Assembly (NCBI GenBank): GCA_937900215.1
Contig: CALCFH010000468.1
Coordinates: forward strand, 1-27,906
Length of the DNA: 27,906 nucleotides
Direction of reading: 5' to 3'
Origin: an uncultured Cryomorphaceae bacterium
Lineage (GTDB): Bacteria; Bacteroidota; Bacteroidia; Flavobacteriales; Schleiferiaceae
Positions 1 to 8,264 of this stretch are shown here, in pieces. The position numbers and the translations under genes are program-made. Below the pieces are notes generated by a model. The model saw only the letters and a program-made list of their open reading frames with translations, was not told the DNA's origin and made no database searches. The stretch's first letter is position 1; the number at the start of each line of letters is the position of its first letter.

Positions 1-1652
1 TGTATATGCACCTCTACTTCAACAGCTTTAAACCGGGAAGTAGAATGGATCAACGATGCGATCAATTACCCGATCCAGATGGAAGAATTGCAAAGCGCAT
101 AAAAGATTTGGATTCCTCAGAAATGGGCTTTCAAAGAATTGATGAACTGCGCATAGATGGAGCCATTCAAGCTTTTAGTGTGGATGGTTCTCTGCTAAGG
201 ATAGATTTAAACATTCCAATACCACCTGGTGAAGAAGTTCTTTTGGAAACGCAATTTGAGGCACAAGTGCCCAAACAAATACGTAGAAGCGGACGAAATA
301 ATTCAGAAGGAGTAGAATACACCATGACCCAATGGTACCCAAAGCTGGCAGAGTATAGTACCCGAGGCTGGCATACGCAACAATATGTAAACAGAGAGTT
401 CTTTGGTGTTTTCGGAAGTTTTGATGTTAAAATCAACATAGATTCTGACTATGTTTTAGCAGGAACAGGTGTGGTTGTAAATGCGTGTGATTTAGATATG
501 AGGGTTGCTTCGGCTTATTGTGCTGAGGCGAAGAAGAAGAAAGAAAAAAGGCAAACCTGGCATTTTAAGGCAGCAGACGTTCATGATTTTGCTTGGGCAG
601 CAGACCGTGATTTTCTAATTAATAGGAAGATAAACAATGAAGGAACCCCTGTATACTTTGTTAGAAAGAAAGATACAGACCAAGAAGCTTGGACTTTATT
701 AGAAGGCTATACACTCGGGTTCTTCACTGAAATGAAGAAGCGATTCGGAGAATATCCTTACCCTCAATTTTCTGTAATACAAGGTGGAGATGGCGGGATG
801 GAGTATCCAATGTGCACCATGATATTGGGTAGATCAGAAGCCAAAGACATAAAAGGAATGGTTGGACTCATGGTCCACGAAGCCGCTCACAATTGGTTTT
901 ACGGAATCATAGCTACAGATGAGCAACAATACCCTTGGATGGACGAAGGCTTTACAACCTTCGCTGAGGAAGAAGTAATGAATGCCTTGTTCGAAGAAAA
1001 TCAGTTGAACCCCCACACTTCTTCTTTAAATGGCTACCGGTATTTGGTTGGAAAAGGCTGGCAAGAGCCCTTAACTACACCAGCAGATCACTATATGAGA
1101 AACAGAGCGTATGGCGTTTCATCCTATTCTATGGGCTCTCTGTATTTGGCTCAATTAGAATACATTGTCGGTGAAAAGGTGTTTAGAAAATCCATAAAAC
1201 AGTTTTTCAATACTTGGAAGTTTAAGCACCCAAATCCAGACGACCTTCTATTCGTTTTAGAGAAAAACTCGGGCATGCAATTGCATTGGTTTCATGACTT
1301 GTGGATCGGAACAACCCAAACAATGGATTATTCAATTGAGAACGTAAGTCAGTCAGAGACAGGAAAGCTCTCAATTAGGCTTAAAAACGCAGGCAGTTTT
1401 CCCATGCCCCTTACGATGGAAGTTGAGCTTAAGTCAGGTAAAACAGAGCACTATTATATTCCCACAGATCTTACTACCAAGGCTAAAGAAACCAATGAAA
1501 TTACTTTAAAGCCTTGGCCTTGGACCCAATCGGAATATTCTTTTGAATTAGAATTGAGTTTAGACGAAATAGAATCGATAGTTCTGGATAAGAACAGCTT
1601 CATAGCTGACATTAACGATAAAAACAATCTGTGGCCATTGGCCACAGATTGA
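1..1652 (+). CDS. M1 family metallopeptidase, 5' end outside the window
   Basis: This is the C-terminal ~549 residues of a zinc aminopeptidase of the M1 (gluzincin) family. The frame is open to the left edge (a Tyr codon precedes the first ATG at 6), so the gene is truncated by the window. Counting from that ATG, the exopeptidase motif GGMEYP lies at about 263-268. The zinc site is HEAAH (H291, E292, H295), with the third ligand E314 in WMDEGFTTFAEE, which is the family spacing HExxH-x18-E. A beta-rich N-terminal domain precedes this and a C-terminal domain follows. In Bacteroidota such proteins are usually exported and degrade peptides, but the signal peptide is not visible here. The last codons and the stop lie inside a hairpin that appears to terminate the converging transcript. 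Confidence 0.93.
   Translation, partial: YMHLYFNSFKPGSRMDQRCDQLPDPDGRIAKRIKDLDSSEMGFQRIDELRIDGAIQAFSVDGSLLRIDLNIPIPPGEEVLLETQFEAQVPKQIRRSGRNNSEGVEYTMTQWYPKLAEYSTRGWHTQQYVNREFFGVFGSFDVKINIDSDYVLAGTGVVVNACDLDMRVASAYCAEAKKKKEKRQTWHFKAADVHDFAWAADRDFLINRKINNEGTPVYFVRKKDTDQEAWTLLEGYTLGFFTEMKKRFGEYPYPQFSVIQGGDGGMEYPMCTMILGRSEAKDIKGMVGLMVHEAAHNWFYGIIATDEQQYPWMDEGFTTFAEEEVMNALFEENQLNPHTSSLNGYRYLVGKGWQEPLTTPADHYMRNRAYGVSSYSMGSLYLAQLEYIVGEKVFRKSIKQFFNTWKFKHPNPDDLLFVLEKNSGMQLHWFHDLWIGTTQTMDYSIENVSQSETGKLSIRLKNAGSFPMPLTMEVELKSGKTEHYYIPTDLTTKAKETNEITLKPWPWTQSEYSFELELSLDEIESIVLDKNSFIADINDKNNLWPLATD
1619..1651 (-). terminator. Rho-independent terminator of the rnr-thioredoxin operon, embedded in the M1 gene
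   Basis: There is a perfect 12-bp inverted repeat (1625-1636 and 1640-1651, loop ATT). Read on the minus strand it is followed directly by five T's and ATC, so it suits the minus-strand operon whose last stop codon is at 1658. It overlaps the last codons and part of the stop of the plus-strand peptidase. On the plus strand the following sequence is only weakly T-rich, so termination of the peptidase mRNA is less certain. Confidence 0.82.
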
Positions 1653-1657
1653 TACTC

Positions 1658-2812
1658 TTATTTCGAAGTTTTAATCTTTTTTAAAAGGGCCTCAGTTTCG
1701 GCAACATTTTCACCCGCCTCTTTACCTACACGTATAGCTAGGGAGGCTACTTCAGCCGCTTTTTTATAGTCTTTAGATTTATAAAGCAAAGCCGCTTGAG
1801 TGTCTAAATAGGCGTAGGTAGGCTCGGCCTCAACTACAGATAGCATCCATCCGTTGGCCACTTGAAGCAGTTTTTGATCTTCACATTTTTCGTATAACTG
1901 CCAGCTTACTTGGTTTAAAGTCCCATTGTTAAAGACAGCCCTCTGTTCGTTTACCCACTCAACTGCTTCTGGGTAATTTTCTTTTAATAGGTGGAAGTTT
2001 AGGGTTGTAAAGACTCTAGTCTCACTGTCTTCAGGATAATATTCTTCGAAAGCGCGCAGTTCTGCATTGAGCTGTTCTAGAGTCATTTCTTTAACCTTAG
2101 AGCCGTTTAAATTACGAGTTAACCACTTTTTTTTCCATTCATCCGCTAAATCGCTACCAAAAAGCTTCGCCATATCATGACCCCGATTGAGTAAATCATT
2201 GCCCACTGTAGATGGAAGACTATTCATAAATGTCATGGTCATTCTAAAAAAGACCTCGTCTAGTTCGTGTTCTTCAGAAAAGTATGTATCCAGCTCACTA
2301 TCAGAAGGAGGAGAGCGCTTATCAAGCCTGTAACCAAAAAAATTGGAGTATAAACTGGGCCATTTTACTTCAAGAGTATTCGATATAGCCGGCCGTTCTG
2401 GCGTGTCTTTATTAAGGATTTCTTCTAGGGATTTTAACCAATCTTCAGGTGGAGAGTAGCCAGTTAAAACAGTATGAAGTTCTCCTTTTTTATTGAGTAT
2501 AATAAAGGATGGGAAGCTGCGTATACCGTATTTCATGGCTAGAAGCTTTCCAATATCCTCCTTTTCCATTTCTATTTTGTAGTTCACGAAACTTTCGTTC
2601 ATACGCGCCGCTACTTCAGGTTGACTGAAAGTGTTTTTATCCATCACTTTGCACCATCCACACCAGTCAGTATAGGCATCTATGAAAATAAATTTTCCAG
2701 ATTCTGCTGCGTTTTTGCTTATATCCTCCCAACTAGAATTAGTATTAAACTCAACCTGAGCATTGGACAAAACAGGTAGAACAAGGAGACTGAGAAACAA
2801 AAGTCTTTTCAT
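1658..2812 (-). CDS. Exported thioredoxin-fold protein
   Basis: 384 residues. The N-terminus is a classical signal peptide (MKRLLFLSLLVLPVLSNAQ), so the protein should be periplasmic. A thioredoxin domain follows at about residues 25-135, with the redox motif WCGWC (C51, C54) and the usual downstream cis-proline region (IRSFPSFIIL). CGWC is typical of 'thioredoxin-like' proteins of Bacteroidota. The remaining ~240 residues have no motif I recognise, but the last ~80 (ending in repeated Ala/Leu helices) look like a TPR-type helical repeat. It probably handles disulfides or periplasmic reduction; the partner is unknown. It lies 44 nt downstream of rnr on the same strand with no terminator between, so the two are probably co-transcribed. 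Confidence 0.85.
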   Translation of the reverse strand: MKRLLFLSLLVLPVLSNAQVEFNTNSSWEDISKNAAESGKFIFIDAYTDWCGWCKVMDKNTFSQPEVAARMNESFVNYKIEMEKEDIGKLLAMKYGIRSFPSFIILNKKGELHTVLTGYSPPEDWLKSLEEILNKDTPERPAISNTLEVKWPSLYSNFFGYRLDKRSPPSDSELDTYFSEEHELDEVFFRMTMTFMNSLPSTVGNDLLNRGHDMAKLFGSDLADEWKKKWLTRNLNGSKVKEMTLEQLNAELRAFEEYYPEDSETRVFTTLNFHLLKENYPEAVEWVNEQRAVFNNGTLNQVSWQLYEKCEDQKLLQVANGWMLSVVEAEPTYAYLDTQAALLYKSKDYKKAAEVASLAIRVGKEAGENVAETEALLKKIKTSK

Positions 2813-2856
2813 AAAAAGAAGTATTATGGAGTGAATGTAAGGAAAGAAGTCTGACC

Positions 2857-5004
2857 TTACGAATTTTCAATAGGACTAAAATCCATTTGCTTTTTTTCAA
2901 TATCTACTCGTTTAACGCGAATTCTAATGGGGTCTCCAAGTCTATATCTTTTTGATCTAGATTCTCCAACAATAGAGAAGTTTGCTTCATCGTAGACATA
3001 ATAGTCGTCTCGAAAATCGCGTATACGAATCATTCCCTCGCATTTGTTTTCAATAATCTCCACGTATATACCCCTTTCGGTTACCCCTGAAATAACGCCA
3101 TCAAACTCTTCGTTGAGGTGAGACTCCATGAACTTCACTTGCATATATTTAGTACTTGCCCTTTCTGCTTCGGCGGCCAAGCGTTCCATTGCAGAAGAAT
3201 GTTTGCACATTTCCTCCCATTCAAAAGGCGATGGAGATTTCCCCTTGTCTAAATAGTGTTGTAAAAGACGATGCACCATCATATCTGGATATCTCCGAAT
3301 CGGAGAGGTAAAGTGCGAGTAATAGGGAAAAGAAAGACCATAATGCCCAATATTTTGGGTGCTATATTCTGCCTTCGACATAGAGCGTATGGCTAATGTT
3401 TCGAGCAAATTAGCTTCGCCCTTACCCTTAACATCCTGCAGCATAACATTCATGCTTTGGGTTAAGCTCTTTCTGCTTTGCGGCTTAATCTGATAGCCCA
3501 AAGCTTTGGCCATGGTACTAAGATTTCTAATTTTTTCAGGGTCTGGTTCGTCGTGCACTCTATATATAAAGGTTTGTCCGCTTGGCTTGCCATCCTCACC
3601 TTCACCAATGAAACGCGCCACCTCTTTGTTTGCCAAAAGCATAAACTCCTCTATGAGATGATTGGCATCCTTACTAATTTTGAAGTAGATACCCGTAGGA
3701 GTTCCTTCTCCATTCAGGTAGAACTTAACCTCCTCCTTATCGAACAAAAGGGCTCCCTTTTTGAAGCGTTCTTGCCGTAGATTTTTAGCAATAGAATCGA
3801 GCACAAGTATTTCTTCCTTCAATGGTCCGTCTCCACCCTCAATAATGGCTTGGGCATCTTCATAGGCAAATCGATGGTTTGAGTGAATAATGGTTCTTCC
3901 AAACCATTTGTGGTGCACATTACCTTTCTCATCCATTTGAAAAACAGCGGAAAAGCAGCATTTATCTTCATGCGGTCTAAGAGAACAAAGCCCGTTGCTC
4001 AAGGCCTCGGGTAGCATGGGCACAACACGATCAACCAAATAAACAGAAGTAGCTCGATTGAATGCTTCTGTTTCTAAAGCGGTATTGGGTTGAACATAAT
4101 GCGTTACATCTGCTATGTGAATGCCCACTTCCCATAAACCATTTTCGAGTTTTTGAAGAGATAAGGCATCGTCAAAATCTTTGGCATCGGCAGGATCAAT
4201 GGTCAGGGTAGTGATTGACCTAAAATCTCTTCTTTTTTTAATCTCTTCAGCCGAAATAACCGTAGAAATAGCATCCGCCTCTTGGTTTACCTCTTCTTCA
4301 AAATCATAGGGCAAACCAAAATCAGCCAAAATGGAATGGATAACCACATTGTGGTCTTTAGGATCACCCAGTACTTTAATAATTTCACCGAAAGGACTGG
4401 ATGCCCTTTCAGGCCAGTCTGTCATGCGAGCAATACACTTTTCACCGTGTTTGGCTCCATTAAAGCTCTCTTGTGGTATATATAAATCAACCAACATCTT
4501 GCGATTATCGGGTACCAGAAAACCAAAGTGCCCATTGACTTCGAGCACCCCAACAAATTCTGTGCGCTTTCTTTCTATAATCTCAATGACTTCTCCTTCG
4601 GGCTTTTGATTTTTCTTTCGTGCATAAATGCGAATACTTACCGTATCTCCATTTAAAGCATGACGCAGCCTTTTCGGTGGGATAAAAACATCAGCCTCTT
4701 GACCCTCTACAACTACATATGCCGCACCAGATGAGGTCATATCAACCCTTCCAACTAAAGCATTGCCAACCGTATGTAAGCGAAACTTTCCGGGCAACTC
4801 CATTATCAGAATTCCTTCCGCAGCCAATGAATTCAATCCTTGTAGTACGTTTTGCCTGTCGTTTGCCGATTCTAAATCTAACTTTGAAGCAACCTGCTTA
4901 TAGTTCAGGGCATTTTTTCCGCTCTCACCAAGAACACTTAAGATTTGATGTTTTAATTTTTCAGATATTTTTTCCCCCCTAGGGATTTTTCGCTTTCCGC
5001 TCAT
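2857..5004 (-). CDS. rnr: Ribonuclease R (RNB family 3'-5' exoribonuclease)
   Basis: This is a processive 3'-to-5' exoribonuclease that degrades structured RNA. I place the start at the ATG giving MSGKRKIPRGEK (715 residues); the frame can be extended seven codons to a TTG at 5025, which seems unnecessary. Domains in order are an N-terminal winged-helix region (about 15-75), two cold-shock/OB domains (about 80-215), the RNB catalytic domain (about 255-590) and a C-terminal S1 domain (about 627-710). The metal-binding signature TIDPADAKDFDDALS is at about 268-282, and HYGLSFPYYSHFTSPIRRYPD is the usual conserved RNB C-terminal segment. It is the first gene of a two-gene minus-strand unit and is divergent from the ECF sigma gene. 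Confidence 0.96.
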   Translation of the reverse strand: MSGKRKIPRGEKISEKLKHQILSVLGESGKNALNYKQVASKLDLESANDRQNVLQGLNSLAAEGILIMELPGKFRLHTVGNALVGRVDMTSSGAAYVVVEGQEADVFIPPKRLRHALNGDTVSIRIYARKKNQKPEGEVIEIIERKRTEFVGVLEVNGHFGFLVPDNRKMLVDLYIPQESFNGAKHGEKCIARMTDWPERASSPFGEIIKVLGDPKDHNVVIHSILADFGLPYDFEEEVNQEADAISTVISAEEIKKRRDFRSITTLTIDPADAKDFDDALSLQKLENGLWEVGIHIADVTHYVQPNTALETEAFNRATSVYLVDRVVPMLPEALSNGLCSLRPHEDKCCFSAVFQMDEKGNVHHKWFGRTIIHSNHRFAYEDAQAIIEGGDGPLKEEILVLDSIAKNLRQERFKKGALLFDKEEVKFYLNGEGTPTGIYFKISKDANHLIEEFMLLANKEVARFIGEGEDGKPSGQTFIYRVHDEPDPEKIRNLSTMAKALGYQIKPQSRKSLTQSMNVMLQDVKGKGEANLLETLAIRSMSKAEYSTQNIGHYGLSFPYYSHFTSPIRRYPDMMVHRLLQHYLDKGKSPSPFEWEEMCKHSSAMERLAAEAERASTKYMQVKFMESHLNEEFDGVISGVTERGIYVEIIENKCEGMIRIRDFRDDYYVYDEANFSIVGESRSKRYRLGDPIRIRVKRVDIEKKQMDFSPIENS

Positions 5005-5137
5005 ATTTAATCTATGTGACTGCAAGGTAAGGCCTTACTCTGTGTTTTACTTGATATACTACAACAAGATCGAGACATTCAATAAAAAAAATAAATTGAA
5101 CAGAAATTTTTCTTTCTGATTATCAATTAATTAAAAA

Positions 5138-5145
5138 TAAATTTG
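5138..5145 (+). promoter_or_regulatory. -7 element of the ECF sigma operon promoter
   Basis: TAAATTTG matches the Bacteroidota -7 consensus TAnnTTTG exactly. A TTCTG, close to the -33 TTG, ends 19 nt upstream (5114-5118). Transcription would start near 5149-5151, leaving a ~54-nt leader before the ATG at 5204. Confidence 0.6.
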
Positions 5146-5203
5146 ATGGCTCAGGCAGCGCAAGCACATAAATAGGTGTGTATATAGATGTACAGCAATC
5201 CGA

Positions 5204-5785
5204 ATGAAGCTATTTAAATTATACAACAAGGAAGGAGACATCGTTGAGCGATGTAAAAAAGGCGAACGCAAAGCGCAGCAAGAGCTCTTCACAAAATATT
5301 CTCCCTTGTTAATGTCGGTATGCATGCGCATTGTGGCTAAAAGAGAAGAAGCCGAAGAGGTATTGTCAAGCGTTTTTTTAAAGGTATTTAAGTCGATTGG
5401 AAGCTTAAAAGAAGAGGTTCCGCTGGAGGCCTGGATGCGCAGAATTTGCATTAATGAATCGTTAAATCATCTTAGAATAAAGCGTAGTATTTTTTTGGAG
5501 CTAGATTCAGAAGACTACTCATTTGAAGAGTACAGATCTCATAACCAAGAAGATCCATGGGCTACAGAAGAGTTACAGAGAATGATTGAAAAACTGCCAT
5601 TGGGATATCGAACGGTTTTTACCATGGTTGCCATAGAGGGCTTTAGTCATCAAGAGGTGGCCTCTTTATTAAATATGGAAGAGTCTAGCTCTCGAAGTCA
5701 ACTCGTGAAGGCAAGACAGCTATTGCAGAAGCAGATTACAGAAAGAAATTATATAGTTAAGCATGAAAGAGCAACATCCATTTGA
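5204..5785 (+). CDS. ECF-type RNA polymerase sigma factor
   Basis: 193 residues. Region 2 spans about residues 20-95 (core-binding and -10 recognition; it ends WMRRICINESLNHLR). Region 4 spans about 120-180, with the helix-turn-helix GFSHQEVASLLNMEESSSRSQLVKARQLLQKQ. There is no region 1 or 3, as expected for the extracytoplasmic-function group. The start is the first ATG after a well-placed -7 element. The 3' end overlaps the next gene by 23 bp, which implies translational coupling. Its regulon cannot be deduced; the downstream membrane protein is the likely regulator and the barrel gene a likely target or co-regulated gene. Confidence 0.92.
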   Translation: MKLFKLYNKEGDIVERCKKGERKAQQELFTKYSPLLMSVCMRIVAKREEAEEVLSSVFLKVFKSIGSLKEEVPLEAWMRRICINESLNHLRIKRSIFLELDSEDYSFEEYRSHNQEDPWATEELQRMIEKLPLGYRTVFTMVAIEGFSHQEVASLLNMEESSSRSQLVKARQLLQKQITERNYIVKHERATSI

Positions 5786-6500
5786 TGCGGAGCTACAAGA
5801 AAAAGTAGCCCAACATAAAACAAGCGTTTCTCCTTCTCTATGGGATAAAATTGAGCAGGAGTTAGGTGAGGACAAGAAAACTTCTTACTATCCATTAGTG
5901 CGCTGGGCGGTGGCAGCGGCTTTCCTAATCGGATTTGGGATTTTAAAATATTCTCCAACCATAGAAAGAGATCCGATATACATGCCTACTGAAGAAAAAG
6001 GCATACAGACGCCCATTTCCTTAGAAAAGGATGATAAACAATCAGAAGAGTCTATGGCTGTTGCTGTGGAAAGCAAAGTAGAGGACGTTAACCAACATAG
6101 AGTTGAGCTTAAACGAAGTGAGAGTGAAAAGCAAGAGAGCGTGAAGGCAGTGGCTCAAGAACTCAAGGGTTTTGAAATAACAGATGAGGAGGAAGATGAG
6201 CGAGCTTTTGCAGAGGCTGAATTGCCAAAGGAGGTTTTAAACATTGGCAAGTCAGGATATTTTTCCATCGAAATTGGAAAAGCAGAAGATTTAATTGAAA
6301 AACTAGAAAAGCCCACAACCTACGGCGAAGAGTTAAAAATATATGCGGTACGATCTATGAACCAAGTTTTTGAGGGTAAGGGAATGGAAATTCCTCCCGC
6401 ACCAAAGAACAGCATCGATGAGCTAAAAGCAAAGTGGAATACGTTAACCACAGCCCTACCGAAGGGTCTATTTTCGGCAAAACCAACCCAACCTAAATAA
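5763..6500 (+). CDS. Putative anti-sigma factor, single-pass membrane protein
   Basis: 245 residues that I recognise by architecture, not by sequence family. A short cytoplasmic N-terminus contains VSPSLWDKIEQEL, an opening common in proteins encoded next to Bacteroidota ECF sigma factors. One hydrophobic segment follows at about 45-62 (VRWAVAAAFLIGFGILKY). The next ~180 residues are highly charged and Glu/Lys-rich, and would lie in the periplasm. The 23-bp overlap with the sigma gene supports a sigma/anti-sigma pair in which the N-terminus holds the sigma factor. There is no zinc HxxxCxxC motif, so it is not of the ZAS type. The function is inferred from context. Confidence 0.65.
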   Translation: MKEQHPFDAELQEKVAQHKTSVSPSLWDKIEQELGEDKKTSYYPLVRWAVAAAFLIGFGILKYSPTIERDPIYMPTEEKGIQTPISLEKDDKQSEESMAVAVESKVEDVNQHRVELKRSESEKQESVKAVAQELKGFEITDEEEDERAFAEAELPKEVLNIGKSGYFSIEIGKAEDLIEKLEKPTTYGEELKIYAVRSMNQVFEGKGMEIPPAPKNSIDELKAKWNTLTTALPKGLFSAKPTQPK

Positions 6501-6508
6501 TAAGCAAA

Positions 6509-7753
6509 ATGAAAAAAGGAGTAGTAATTGCAGCAGTCTCTATAGTTGCTAGTCTCTCACTTGCTGGTCAAAAAGACACCGTAGTGGTAGATATGAACGG
6601 CACAAGAGTAGAAGTGGTAACTGGCGGAGAAGATCTCCAGGCTATGTTAAAGGAAATACAGCTGAAAACACGCGAAATTCAAAAGGTAATCTCAGAACAG
6701 AACACCAAAATGAGTGCGGTAAATAAGCGATTCAAAGAAGGTAAAACCTCGGAAGAGGAGGCTCAGGCTGAAAGAGATCAAATTGTACAGCAAACGGAAA
6801 AAAGACTGGAAGAACTAGAATCGGAAATCGAAATAGCCGGAAGAAACTACAGTGAAGCCGTATCAAACAAAAACAAAACATCTGCGAGTAAAACAGATGG
6901 TAATTTTGAGGAGCAGTGGTTGGCTGAAGCAAAGGAGTATGAACAAAACGCCTACCCAAGCGCTCCCGCTGACGAAAATGCAAACTCAGAGAAAGATTGG
7001 TTCGAGTTTGATGCCGAATCAGATGATGTTGAAGATTTAGAGTTCGATTGGGAGGATGAGTTCGATTGGGACAAAAAGAAAAAGAATGACAATACAACTA
7101 ACTATGTGTTTGACTTTCATGGCGGTTGGAATTTTCTTATCGATCAGAACGGAAATACACTTTCAGACAATGGTGAGTTGGATTATTATTCGTCCAATGT
7201 GTGGGACTTGGGTTTCAATTGGAAAACCAGATTGGGTGCCCCAGGAAACAAGCTTTACGTAAAATATGGTTTTGGATTTTCTTGGCACGATTGGAAATTG
7301 AGGGGTAATAACTATTTGACTAAAATAGACAATGGCGGAGATCCGAGAGTTGCGTTTATCAATGATCCAAGCCTGAACATTCAAGAGTCAGAATGGAGTA
7401 TTTGTTATTTGAACGTACCACTAATGTTGCAACTCGATTTAAGTGAGGTGGGAATGGACAATGGCTTTACATTAGGCTTAGGAGGATATGGCGGAATTAG
7501 GCTGGATTCTAAGAGTGAAATTGATTTTATAGATGCTTTTAATGATGATGTTTCTCGAGAAACCACCGGAAACCTATATATGAATTCATTGCGCTACGGT
7601 GTAATGGGACAGATTGGTTTTAATAGTTTTAAAATCACCGCTCAATACGATTTAAACCCTTTGTTTAAAGAAGGCTATGGTCCACTTGATGATACAGGTA
7701 ATGAGTTAACAGCGCTTAACAATGTGAATGTCACCATTGGATTTTCATTCTAA
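6509..7753 (+). CDS. Outer-membrane beta-barrel protein with coiled-coil and acidic N-terminal module
   Basis: 414 residues. There is a signal peptide (about 1-20, ending SLSLAGQ). A Glu/Lys-rich segment at about 40-125 has heptad-like spacing and is probably a coiled coil. A strongly acidic, aromatic linker at about 155-195 repeats 'EFDWED/EFDWDKK'. From about 197 to the end, alternating hydrophobic/aromatic strands look like an outer-membrane barrel of the porin/PorT-like type, and the chain ends in Phe (GFSF), as barrel substrates of BAM usually do. It starts 8 nt after the anti-sigma gene, so it is probably the third gene of that operon. Its ligand is unknown. Confidence 0.72.
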   Translation: MKKGVVIAAVSIVASLSLAGQKDTVVVDMNGTRVEVVTGGEDLQAMLKEIQLKTREIQKVISEQNTKMSAVNKRFKEGKTSEEEAQAERDQIVQQTEKRLEELESEIEIAGRNYSEAVSNKNKTSASKTDGNFEEQWLAEAKEYEQNAYPSAPADENANSEKDWFEFDAESDDVEDLEFDWEDEFDWDKKKKNDNTTNYVFDFHGGWNFLIDQNGNTLSDNGELDYYSSNVWDLGFNWKTRLGAPGNKLYVKYGFGFSWHDWKLRGNNYLTKIDNGGDPRVAFINDPSLNIQESEWSICYLNVPLMLQLDLSEVGMDNGFTLGLGGYGGIRLDSKSEIDFIDAFNDDVSRETTGNLYMNSLRYGVMGQIGFNSFKITAQYDLNPLFKEGYGPLDDTGNELTALNNVNVTIGFSF

Positions 7754-7765
7754 AAGGATCTATAT

Positions 7766-7797
7766 AAAAAAACGCCCTTGACAGAGGGCGTTTTTTT
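7766..7797 (+). terminator. Rho-independent terminator after the ECF sigma operon
   Basis: The arms are 7766-7778 and 7785-7797 (A-run plus CGCCCT, paired with AGGGCG plus T-run), with a 6-nt loop TGACAG. The stem is symmetrical and would also work on the minus strand. It ends 11 nt before the next start codon. Confidence 0.92.
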
Positions 7798-7804
7798 ATT
7801 TTCA
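7778..7804 (+). promoter_or_regulatory. Possible elaA promoter inside the terminator
   Basis: TTG (7778-7780) is in the terminator loop region, followed after 16 nt by TATTTTCA (7797-7804), which matches TAnnTTTG except in the last two bases. Four bases separate it from the elaA ATG. This is the only promoter-like sequence between the terminator and elaA, so it is attractive but weak. Confidence 0.3.
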
Positions 7805-7808
7805 CACA

Positions 7809-8264
7809 ATGAAGAAGCGTGTTAAAAATTGGGGTGAATTGAATACGGATGAGCTCTACAGCCTTCTTCAACTTCGCCAAGAGGTGTTTATCATAGAGCA
7901 GAACTGTGTTTATCAAGACCTAGACCAGCACGACACCAATTCTATACATATTCTCGGTTATTCTGATACTACTCTTGTGGCCTACTCGAGAGTTTTACCA
8001 CCCAATGAGCTGTATGCCCAAGCCTCCATTGGCCGAGTGGCCATATCAAAGGAACATAGAGGAAAAAACTTGGGAAGAGAGTTAATGGATTACACTCTAG
8101 AGTTGTGTGGTGAGCTATTTGGCAAGGATGCACAGATTAAAATAATGGCACAATATTATTTAGTTCCTTTTTATGAAAGTTTGGGTTTCGAAGTAATATC
8201 GAATAAGTTTTGGGATGATGAAATTGCCCATTACTATATGTTGAAAAGGTCTTTAGAAAGTTAG
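7809..8264 (+). CDS. elaA: ElaA-type GNAT N-acetyltransferase
   Basis: 151 residues, the full length of the ElaA family. The sequence follows E. coli ElaA from memory: LYSLLQLRQEVFIIEQNCVYQDLD at the N-terminus, then HILGY, LVAYSRVLPP, the acetyl-CoA pyrophosphate loop IGRVAISKEHRGKNLGRELMDYTL (Q/RxxGxG/A-type, about 75-97) and the C-terminal FYESLGFEV. The physiological substrate of ElaA is not established. The gene stands alone after a terminator and converges with trpS, the two stop codons overlapping by 4 bp. Confidence 0.9.
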   Translation: MKKRVKNWGELNTDELYSLLQLRQEVFIIEQNCVYQDLDQHDTNSIHILGYSDTTLVAYSRVLPPNELYAQASIGRVAISKEHRGKNLGRELMDYTLELCGELFGKDAQIKIMAQYYLVPFYESLGFEVISNKFWDDEIAHYYMLKRSLES

